Source: Fennellomyces sp. T-0311
Lineage: Eukaryota > Mucoromycota > Mucoromycetes > Mucorales > Lichtheimiaceae
NCBI GenBank assembly: GCA_025266875.1
Contig: JALLLT010000037.1
Coordinates: 372,001 to 436,000, forward strand
DNA length: 64,000 nucleotides
Direction: 5' to 3'
The notes below the pieces were generated by a model. That model was not told the origin of the DNA and did not search any database. It saw nothing but the letters and a program-made list of their open reading frames with translations. Shown here one piece after another: positions 1 through 9,213 of the stretch (position 1 is its first letter; the number at the start of each line of letters is the position of its first letter). A program made the position numbers and the translations under genes.

Positions 1-118
1 TGTTTCAGAGGGAAAAAGAAGCAAGAAAAAAAATGCAAAAGAGGAAAGTGGCTCTACTGCTGCAAAATCGAAAAAAGAAGGCTTTGTGTCACGTTGAAAA
101 TGCTTTTATTATGATTAT

Positions 119-3100
119 TTAACAAATGATACATTGTTCGTCCTGCTGTACACTGCTGTTTTTACGTGATGCCCGGCCCCGCCGCCTGTCATCCTCGGGC
201 CGCTGCATGTTCGCCATCGTGTGTGACAGCAGCGCAGGGTTCTCGCTCAGCGCCTTGATTTCGTGCGGTGTCAGCCCCAACGCCTGCGCATATTTGCGAA
301 TGTTCGCCGCCTGCGGATGGTCTGACAGCATCGAAGAACTCAATGTCCGTGCATACTCCGGCTCGACCTGAGGGATCCCTCGCGCGACCGTCGATTGCTC
401 TCGCTTGTGATTGTAGATCTTTGCAGAAAACACCCACTGTGCTGCCATCTTAGCTTCATTCGTACACATATTCCCTGCAAAACTTACATCGTAGGAAGGC
501 TGTTGGTTGTTGACTTTGGGTGGGCATGAGAATGCTTGCGACTTGCATTCCTCATGACACATGAGGGAGCATGCTTCACAGAACGTAACTTGATCATTCA
601 TTGTTCCTCCGCACACCTTGCACCCGACATCTAGGTTCCAATTTGTTTTGTTACAACAATGAGTTGCCGCATGTATCCAAAGCTTACTTTTTCCAAACGA
701 TGTAAGGATGAATCGGTGTTGCCCTGCGCAACTGGGATCCGACTCATCGCAACCGTCGTCAAGGGTGCTTCTTCGGCTATGGTTTTCCGAACAACTTTCA
801 TGATCATCCGGCATGATGTTGTAATAGATCCGAGGGTATCGTAGATTCTTTTCATTCTCGATTACGATTGGCTCCTCTAAAATAACCACAATCAGAAAGC
901 TGTCAATGCATGCATCCGAATACGCTTACCACTGAACACTGGCGCCTTCTTCTCGGAAAAAGAAGATCCCGACGATGACGAAATGGTCGACTGCTGAGAT
1001 GAAAGTGAGGGACATTGCTGCTTATGCTTGATAATCCATGGGTGGTCCTTGAGTTGACTTGCACTCGGACGGTTTTCAGGATCCTTTTGGAAGCAGCACA
1101 TTAAAAAGTCCCTCATGTCATCTGAAATGGTCTCCGGCAAGGGTGGGTATTCATCCTCCACGATACGGAACATGGCGGACATGGCGATCAAGTGAGCATA
1201 GGGCGGTTTGCCCGTAGCCAGTTCAATCAAGGTGCATCCCAGCGACCTACAATGGCCCCACACGTATGAGTACTCACAACGAATATATACAATAGCTCTT
1301 ATATTACCATATATCTGATTTTGGCGTTGTGCCCTTGAGTTCAATTACCTCGGGAGCCACTAGAAAGAAAGTACAATGAATATAAGGTTTATGTTTTTTG
1401 ATTATATGTTTGCAGCGCTTACTCCAGTTTGGCGTTCCTGAAATATCAGCATCATCAATGTTTTCTTTGATTTTCAAGTTGAGAGACACGCCGAAATCAG
1501 ACAATTTGACATCGCCCGTCTTTGTGGTAAGAATGTTGGCAGCTTTGAGGTCGCAGTGAACAACCTATTTTGAAAGGCCAAATTAGTGCATCATGCAGAT
1601 TATTTGATAATTAGGGACGTTATCAACGAACCGAGTTTGTATGCAAATATTCAAGACCGTTTAGTATTTTCACGCAAAATGAAGCCACCAATTTTTCTGG
1701 GAACGCGCCGAATGCTTTCAATGTTGACATCAGAGACCCGTTCTCGGCATACCTATTATGTCACTTTAGCTTTCCGCGCAACCAAACGAACGATGCAATC
1801 TACTTGCTCTAGAACAATATTGATATGATTTTTGCTTCGTACGAACCCAAGGTAGCTGATAACATTCATATGCGATAATGTTCGAAGTAAGCCAACTTCT
1901 TTCTAAAAAATTAGCGTGTCAGGACATTCAAAGAGATATGCGAAAACAACCTTGTTGACTTGCCATGATTTCTTGATCTAACATGCCATCTTCACCGACT
2001 TTGAGCCGCTTTACTGCTACTATTTCGCCAGTAGCTAGATCAAGTGCTCTACAGATCAGGTTCTTTAAGTGATATATGCACTTATGTCAATTTGCTTTTA
2101 GCCTCCTTACTTGTATACTGAACCGAACTGGCCTTTTCCGATACAATTTCCAAGTTGCTTTTTTTTTGTTAGAATATTCCAGTTCATCCCAAAGTATGGT
2201 CACAGTAGACTTACAAATTGAGAACTGGGCGTTCCATCTTTGCTTTTCAACGAAAGTGTTTCACGCTCCAATTCCTTCTTATCACCTTCCTCTTCCTCCT
2301 TGAGCGAGTCCAATAATAATTGATGATCCATTTTTGTAACAGGCTCATCGGTTGACGATTCTGTTGATGTTGAACGTGACATGCTGGTTGTGCATTGAAT
2401 ATTCATCGATTCTTCCTCCTCTTCCTCTCGTTGTCGCAGGCTAATCGTAGGAGCTGAAGGTCGTCTTCGATCATAATTGTACGATATCTTTTCTTCATTA
2501 ATGATGTAGTGACTTTGTCTACTCAGTGAGGAGGCTTTTGTCCTACGTCGTCGGAGAGGTGACTTTGGAGGACGGAGATGGTGGGGTCCAGGCAACAATC
2601 CCGATGACAACGAAGGTTGGAGTGGAGGAAACTGATAATCCGGTTGATGAGAATGAGCACGTTCATGCCGGAATTCTGAACCAAAGATATCACGAACATC
2701 CCGGTACACGAGGTCATTGCTATTCTTGTTGAATTTCACCCCTTGATCTTCTTCCTCCTTCCTTGTAATAGTAGACTCCTTGAGAAATGGATGCTCCTTG
2801 TCTGCCGAGTGGAGACGTGAAAGCGTCAATATAGTGTGGAGTACCTAAATTTTTTTTAGAAAGGGGTCAAAAGGCTGAATTGCTTTTTTGTTGGATTGAA
2901 CTATACATACCGCAGTTGTATTTTTGCCTTCAAATAAATCGACAGCCTCGAATAATTCAGATTCATCCAATCCGAGCTATTACATCATGTCAATGTCCGT
3001 GCTCTCCCAAAAAAGAATTATCATCCAATCTGTTTACCTGACGAGCACCTTGCAAAAACCTTGCAATGTTGTCGATCTTTTGTGAATTAGAAAACGCTGA

Positions 3101-3460
3101 GCCCTAACTTATGCATTTCATTATTTTTTTTTTACCTTGACGAATGATAAATCCTTTTGACCAATATTTTTTATGGTTCCTGGTCTGATTATATTTACAA
3201 GCCTGCAACATGTTGTAAGCATGCATTTTTTTTTACAAGAAAAAAAATGATAAAATAGATTCTTACTTGCAAAGTATGATACCATCCTTGAGTTCATTAT
3301 GCAATTGGTCAATGTTTTCTAATGCTAGGTCCTCGATGTTCCGATTAAGAAATTCAATGATATAGAGCTGCTCATCCTGCGGAAGTTCATCCAATAGTTT
3401 CGCGTTGCTTTTGTTACATTTGTTGGGGAATGCATGTGATGCCGCCGTCGAAATCATCAT
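119..3460 (-). CDS. sepH: SepH/Cdc7-type septation protein kinase with CH and C1 domains
   Basis: Predicted Ser/Thr kinase of the septation initiation/mitotic exit network (family knowledge: SepH of Aspergillus, Cdc7 of fission yeast). I join 14 exons: 3460-3267, 3202-3136, 3076-3038, 2976-2911, 2844-2215, 2157-2111, 2048-1964, 1902-1808, 1752-1632, 1564-1423, 1359-1308, 1246-930, 876-688, 630-119, giving 851 residues. A calponin-homology domain (about 15-125) has LKDGIILCK and DLFEGKN. A basic, low-complexity linker follows. The kinase (about 333-585) has [34 protein letters not shown] and DIWSLGCT. The catalytic loop reads HCDLKAAN, so the usual HRD Arg is Cys; Asp, Lys and DFG remain. A C1 finger (about 672-717) fits HX12CX2C...CX2CX4HX2CX6C once the 57-nt in-frame intron 631-687 is removed. 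The protein ends CIIC, a possible farnesylation site. Start is the first ATG upstream of the CH domain. Two introns appear to be GC-AG. Confidence 0.9.
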
Positions 3461-4553
3461 TTTTCCAACGGCCCTGCTGTTGGGCTATTTGTAATAGAAG
3501 AAAAAGAGTAATAAAAAAGAGAATAAAGAAAAAAGGTCCTATATTATATAATATCCTTACTCCTTTATGGTAAGAAAAGAACGATCATGCGAAAAAAGAT
3601 AGTAAGGCAGGAGAGATTTGAGCGATATATTGCAAACAACAGTAGTAATAACTCGCTAGGCCAACTTCAGGAGTAAAGAGATCGATTCTTTTGCCCCCAA
3701 CAATAATCACAAGCCCACATATAAGGGGGGAGAGGATAATAATTTGCTATTGCCACTGTCAAAAAAAGTACTATTAGTTCGTACGGAAATTGTGAGAATA
3801 AACCTCGGTACTAGCAGGATTTGTCTCCGTTAGCTTAATTGGCTGCAGATTACCTTTGAGAAGACTGATGCCGAGTAATTCCCTGATATTCAGAATTATG
3901 ACATCCGAATATACTACATCCAGTACCACGTTCGCAACGTCATCTTTAATTATATAAACTTTATTTATAAAAAGTGTGGCATTACAAAACATTGCATCAC
4001 TTTTTGGTCCATCATCTGCTATAAGCTTTTTTTACCGACATATCTTTTTTGGAATTACGTATGTGCTGCATAGAAAAGCCGAAAGAGTCGCACGAATATC
4101 ATCATTCAAATTCCAAGTTCCAGGTTGTTATGAAACATCGGAAATTGACGACATACGTAGGATCGCCTCGTTATACCATACGCCATCCTGGATAGTACCA
4201 TCGGTCATTGACCCATATATATAATTTAATGGTTGCAGACGACTCACACGCAGAACATAAAAATGTTTTACTCTAGATGGATTACATTATGAGGACGTTG
4301 AGCAAAATATCTTACGGCACATCGTTTGCTGGGTCACCAATACATGCTATGAATCTTAGAACATAAAAAACGATAAAGAGACGAAAGGACGACACTAACG
4401 ACACCATGGTGATAAAAAAAAGAATACTAAAGAATGTAAACTTACCACCAATAAGCTTGCAGGCCGATAAAAAGAAGCTCATGTGGCAATGTTACACCCG
4501 AAACTTTATGCAGCATTAAATAACTAGACATCTTCCAATATGGCGTGCTCACG
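3461..4553. other. Stretch with only a doubtful secreted-protein candidate on the minus strand
   Basis: No firm gene. On the minus strand an ATG at 4407 opens a 92-nt exon ending at a good donor (gtaaga, 4315-4310); it encodes a signal-peptide-like start (MVSLVSSFRLFIVFYVLRFI). Downstream on the same strand, 4245-3774 holds one mostly open frame broken by two TAA stops and ending at a TAA at 3774. No domain is recognised. It could be a small spliced secreted protein or a decayed gene. I could not build a convincing full model. Confidence 0.2.
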
Positions 4554-4561
4554 TATATAAA
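4554..4561 (+). promoter_or_regulatory. TATA box of the CAP protein gene
   Basis: TATATAAA lies about 60 bp upstream of the chosen ATG at 4622, a normal distance for a fungal core promoter with a short leader. It supports use of 4622 and leaves little room for an upstream coding exon. Confidence 0.5.
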
Positions 4562-4621
4562 GCTTCAGAATATTGCTTTCAAATAGATCATAATCGTTTG
4601 TTTAACCATCCTATTCCCACC

Positions 4622-5302
4622 ATGATTTCGATGATTGTATCTTTTGTTGTACTGTTACTGCTATCCTCCGTCTTGGCAGCTCCCACAAATGTTTTGGATT
4701 CACCACCTTCTGTTATTTTAGAAACACACAATGAGCTTAGAGCATTACATGGATCTCCTCCATTAACGTGGAATGATGATTTGGCAAATTTTGCTCAGTC
4801 ATGGTCAAGCGAATGTGTATTGCAACATAGTGGCGTAAGTTCACGTTTTGCAGTTTGCAACACCGACATAATGTTAATTATATTCTAGGGTCAATATGGT
4901 GAAAATATCGCAAAGGGTACGGTCAGCTGGGAACAGTCTATAACGGCCTGGTACCAAGAAGAAGCGCAATATGATTTCGATAGACCTGGATTCTCTGAAG
5001 GAACCGGTCATTTTACGCAGCTTATCTGGAAATCAACTGTAGGTGCATTGGAACGTGTGTCCCATGTTTTTGGTATTTTGATTCTCACTTTTTTCCCTAA
5101 TAGGAACAAGTCGGCTGTGGTGCGGTATATTGTCCTAATCTTAATGGCAATTACTATACGTAAGTGGTAAACACTGGTAACGGTTTGACTTTTTTTATTA
5201 CTCACAGCCTCTATAAATTGTAGTTGCGAATATTATCCTCGTGGAAATATTCTCAGCGCTACTTCAGATACCGGAAAGTACTTTGCACAAAATGTACAAT
5301 AG
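4622..5302 (+). CDS. Secreted CAP/PR-1-like (SCP/TAPS) protein
   Basis: Small secreted protein of the CAP superfamily; fungal members (Pry proteins) bind sterols and fatty acids outside the cell. Four exons: 4622-4834, 4889-5038, 5104-5159, 5224-5302, about 165 residues. An N-terminal hydrophobic signal peptide (VSFVVLLLLSSVLA) is followed by the CAP fold: ETHNELRALHGSPPLTW, GENIAKG, GHFTQLIWKST (the CAP1 signature with its His), VGCGAVYCPN and CEYYPRGN (CAP2). Four cysteines in the CAP region could form two disulfides. The start at 4622 has a good context (accATGa) and begins directly at the signal peptide; the reading frame is open slightly upstream but without an ATG. Length and motif order are normal for a single-domain CAP protein. 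Substrate and role in this fungus cannot be told from sequence. Confidence 0.93.
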
Positions 5303-6047
5303 AAAGTTAGTGTATAATACCGTGACTGTAATATGTACCTATATTTTTTTCGACCTTATTATTATCAGTCATAACCTAAAAAAAAATATTCTATGTGTAT
5401 CTCGGTACCTAGTTCGGAATAGACTTGCTTGGTACAAAAGCCAGGCATACCGTTAAGCTCTGAATGCATATGATTCTTTAGCAAGCCAAACCGCCTTTGG
5501 TCTAGTTTGGGATGCACTCTTAGTTTGCATGGCAAATACAATAGCAGTAAAATGGATCCAGAATGAACCTTTAATACACTTGAAACATTGTTATCTTATC
5601 AATTTCACGGGAAGTAGTAAATACGTACACATGGATCATTCTTCTAAATGATTTTTTATCCAAAAGAGCATGTGTAGATATTAGGTACCAATTTTCTGGT
5701 ACTTTTACAGGTCTTGTTATGTTAAGAAATAATAGTATCATTTAGGGAGGTTCTAAGGAGTACGAAATCACAGATATAAGCTTTGATTCACAGCACAATA
5801 ATTTCACATATGTATGGCAGTAAGATTATTACAATTTTAGCGACTTTCTAGTCAGATCAACGAGCTTTATTTTTTGCATTCCTCTCGCCTGGATGAGTGT
5901 AGCATAGTAGGAAGTGATACGCACTCTATCAATGTCCAGTCATGCGATAGCATATAAATCCTTGTAAGACACTGTTCCAAAGCTAACATATAGTTTCCTT
6001 GGCTTTTACTTCCCAGTAGCTGTAAAGGCTAACTCTGGACTTTGCAG

Positions 6048-6612
6048 CCAAACCTATAATCAAGCTCTGGCAGAAGTATGTTGAAAAGACGGGTTTTATA
6101 TAGAAGTGGATCTCCAGTTATGCTTGCGTAAAGCTTTCAAATATACACATATATAAAGAGGATGGTGACAGTTGTTTGGCATGATACATAGAAAGATCTC
6201 AGGTATAAGAGTAACTATGACGGGATGGATGATGTTGACAAAAAGCAATAGCTGTCTGTAGCCAAGAAGAACCGTCAAGGATACTCAGGTATGCGCTGAT
6301 ACTCTCGTGAGAACGCATCATATAATCTAAGCTGAGAGTGGGTGGAACGCCTTACATGATTTAAGCTGAGTGTTGGTGGTATCCCCCCAAATTTCTCCTT
6401 GAAATGCAATCGTAATCCATTTTTCGAACACTGTCCATCTTGCCACGGCTGGCCTTGTACCCGAGATCTTTCAATAGGTCATACCAAACAACTCTTAAAA
6501 TGCTCTCTATCTATTTGAGCAGTTGACAATTTTACGCATGCATAATTGAGACCTACTTGTATATAAACCCGTCTTTTCATAATATTACTGTCAGAGGTTG
6601 ATTATGGTATTG
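6048..6612. mobile_element. Candidate non-autonomous DNA element with about 80-bp terminal inverted repeats
   Basis: The left arm (about 6051-6135) and the reverse complement of the right arm (about 6526-6610) align over about 80 bp, sharing for example GAAAAGACGGGTTT, ATAATCAA and TTGCGTAAA/ATGCGTAAA. The interior of about 400 bp has no credible ORF and includes a pair of near-identical direct repeats. The structure fits a MITE-like or foldback element. I did not find a convincing target-site duplication, so exact ends are uncertain. Confidence 0.55.
6319..6385. repeat. Two diverged tandem copies of a roughly 31-bp unit
   Basis: Copy one starts CATATAATCTAAGCTGAGAG and copy two CATGATTTAAGCTGAGTGTT; both continue with GGTGG. 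They lie inside the inverted-repeat element at 6048-6612 and may be its subterminal repeats. Confidence 0.45.
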
Positions 6613-6694
6613 GTTAAAAAGCTCGGATATGAGAGGCAGATGTTTGGGGACAGCAGTCGCCACTTCGCTTCAAAAACAATTCGCTTGTCACTTA

Positions 6695-6915
6695 GAGCAT
6701 CTCCAGCGGACTGACTGGCATTCCAGCGGTCTCGCTTTCCCATACGCCAAATCTACAATTTCGGCATTTTAAACGCTTTGCTCGCTAAATATCTAAAGAC
6801 AGGTTCATATCGCTAAATAGCGATTCCGCTGGAAATCTGTCTTGCCCTTAGCGAAAACTAAAACTGGCGCTCAACAAAATTTAGCAGAAAATTAGCGAGT
6901 CCGCTGGAGATGCTC
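6695..6915. mobile_element. 221-bp MITE with 18-bp perfect TIRs and TTA target duplication
   Basis: The ends are perfect inverted copies of GAGCATCTCCAGCGGACT (6695-6712 and 6898-6915). TTA flanks both sides (6692-6694 and 6916-6918). A 3-bp TWA duplication is typical of PIF/Harbinger-type insertion. The interior is non-coding. The clean ends and intact duplication suggest a fairly recent insertion; the family assignment is an inference from the duplication alone. Confidence 0.8.
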
Positions 6916-7475
6916 TTAATTTAGCAGTAACTGCAACCGATCAAATACGCAATTAGAAAGGAGATTTTACTACGTATTGATTTTTGCACAGCAATTCGCC
7001 AATTTGTTGTCAATTCTATGTTTATTACGTACGTATACTATATGACAACAGTTCTATTTCCTTCCCTTCGTACAGGTCCATTTGTTCGAAGTAATCGGCA
7101 TTTCTGATCGAGTAAGCCATCCTACTGCTGCTCTGGGAAGCACAGAGCAATTGACAACACGCTTAAGTCTTCAATAGATACAATTGCTAAGGCAACCAAT
7201 GTTTGCGAAAGCCTTAAAGGTGGGCATTGACCAAACAATGTTTAAATGCTGAGTAAAACTGCATGGAGGACCGCTTTACGTGAACCAATCAGATAATTCA
7301 GGCTACGTCATTATGGTAAAAGCAAGTTTCTCTCCTCCTTTTGTTCCTTTCTTTTGTACACACACCTGCTGCGTAAGTTGTTTTTTATAATCATTTAAAG
7401 TCGATGGATTGAACGATCGTCTAGATTAACCGTTTGCCTTTACATAATTTCAAGATTTTTTCCAATTATTTTCAA

Positions 7476-8776
7476 ATGATGGATTTTGAAAAGTTGATGG
7501 CGCAGGCAACTGCTGTGGCCAACAAACAAGACGCTCAGCTTGCGGAAAGAGCACGACGAAAACGACGTGAAGATGACGAACGACGAATCAGGGAAGCACG
7601 AGCCGAACGAGAACGTGAAGCACGAGAACGGGAACGCAAGCAACAAGAAGACAGACAAAAGCAACTTTTGAAAGAAAAGAAAAAGAAGGCACCAGGTGAT
7701 AATGCTGCAAAAGGCAAATTATCAGCTACGAAAAAGAAGTCGAACGGTGTTCCCATACGCTTTGAACCACCCGCAAAGAAGGTAAACTAGCTCTTTCTCT
7801 CTCTCTTTTTAGGCCACCACTGGTTCTCAACTGCTTTACTATTTGGTAATAGAGAGCCGACGCAGGATTATCCTTTGACCAACTGATGATGAAGGCGCAA
7901 AAGCTACAGCAAAAACCCGGAGCGAAAAAGGAACCATCACCTGCTGTGAAAAAGGAAGAGCGACCTGTGCTTTCGGGAAAACGTCCACCAGCGACGCAGC
8001 CGCCAAACCGCAATATACCCAATATTTATCAGAAGCGACGACCAGCATTACCCAAACAGGCAAACCCGGTGCCGCAGCCTTCGTCACTGTCTGCCCGAGA
8101 TAAAATCAAACAGATGTACCGACAACCTCCTCAAAAACTTAACACCCAGAAGCGCGATTTACGAAGCATCAGCGAGATTCAACGTGATATTCGTCATTCG
8201 AAAGGGATTTATTCTGACGACGAGCAAGATACCAGGCCCGATCCTCGATTGCTGCACAACAAAAACCGTGTGGTGTCAAAAATACCTTCAAGTGCTCGTC
8301 CGCTGACAGCTGGAAAGCGGCCTGCTGCAGATCCCGGTGCGCGTCGAATGCCGTTTATGCGCTCGGCAACGGATCGGAAACGGCCAATGATGCATCGTGC
8401 AGAAGAACCTGATGAGGATTTGGATGATTTCGTGGTGGACGATGAAGAGGAGGAAGAGGATTACTCGGCTGAAATCGGCCGGATTTTCCGTTATAACAAA
8501 AAGAGGTAAGCATTTTCATATCTAATTTGCAAAGGTTCTGACGGTCTGTGCCTAGATACCGCGATGAAGTGTTCTCCGATGATGATATGGAGGCAGATGC
8601 AAGCGAAGTTTTACGAGAAGAGAAACGAAGGTAAGTTGCATTGGTGTTCTTTGTGTGCATGGCAATTAACGATTCGTTGTAGTGCGAGACTTGCTAGACT
8701 GGAGGATATCGAGGAAGAAAAGCGGGAGGCAGAGCGACAGAAGCGCCTGAAGATGAAAGGAAAGTCTCGCTCTTAA
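7476..8776 (+). CDS. SPT2: SPT2 chromatin protein (histone H3-H4 chaperone)
   Basis: Nuclear chromatin protein that binds histones and DNA and acts in transcription-coupled nucleosome recycling (family knowledge). Four exons: 7476-7781, 7853-8505, 8556-8630, 8683-8776; 375 residues. The N-terminus is a highly charged Arg/Glu coiled-coil-like stretch, the middle is basic and Pro-rich, and an acidic tract (VVDDEEEEEDYSAEIGRIF) leads into the conserved SPT2 C-terminal region RYRDEVFSDDDMEADASEV, which binds H3-H4 in studied homologues. The tail is again charged (EEEKREAERQKRLKMKGK). Start: two adjacent in-frame ATGs at 7476 and 7479; the first is used. All introns are short and in frame. Its 3' end converges on the CDP-DAG synthase gene. 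Confidence 0.9.
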
Positions 8777-9213
8777 GAGTAATGTAAGCCCATCGATCCA
8801 CTGCTGCACTGATTCATGTTGTTGACAACGTACACTTAGAGAGAACAATGGAATATCCAATATAGCATACTTTTTTTTTCTGTTTAGTCATCCCATGTAA
8901 TCATAGTCCGTCTCATTCATTCAATTCATTTCATTCCTGTATCATTCATTCGTTTACTCAGCCACAGTACATTTCATCGTGACAGCACATCGTCTCGCAA
9001 GACGATGTGCCTTTAAAATAACTCGGATGGTTGGCCTCCGTGTACTTGTATGAGCTCAGTTTGTAATTCCTTTAAAAAAATCATACACGATAGTAGATAT
9101 TATGTAGATACGTAATATGCTATATAAAACATCTTATAATTGGATTCAGTGATGGGTTTGATAATGCGAAATCTTTCTCTATACAGCACTGTTGAAATGG
9201 GATGTGGATAAGA
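8777..9213. other. Convergent 3' intergenic region
   Basis: This 437-bp spacer lies between two genes that converge (SPT2 from the left, CDP-DAG synthase from the right). It is AT-rich, has T-runs, and holds the perfect hairpin at 8985-9010. No ORF of interest. Confidence 0.6.
8985..9010. terminator. Perfect 11-bp hairpin between convergent genes
   Basis: GCACATCGTCT and AGACGATGTGC pair perfectly around a 4-nt loop (CGCA). It lies about midway between the two 3' ends. It could be a 3'-UTR structure or help end transcription; this role is inferred from position only. Confidence 0.35.

Larger units (their letters stand above)
5303..7475. other. Gene-free stretch holding two inverted-repeat elements
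   Basis: No ORF here resembles a protein I know. The main content is a long-TIR element at 6048-6612 and a short MITE at 6695-6915 (own entries). A pair of similar 31-33-bp direct copies sits inside the first element at 6319-6351 and 6355-6385. The last 100 bp before 7476, with CT-rich tracts, should contain the SPT2 promoter. Confidence 0.6.

Noticed and set aside
1423..1564. HCD motif read as evidence for a pseudokinase
   Set aside because: Catalytic Asp, VAVK Lys, DFG and the GTPNW/APE segment are all intact, so an active kinase is the better reading.
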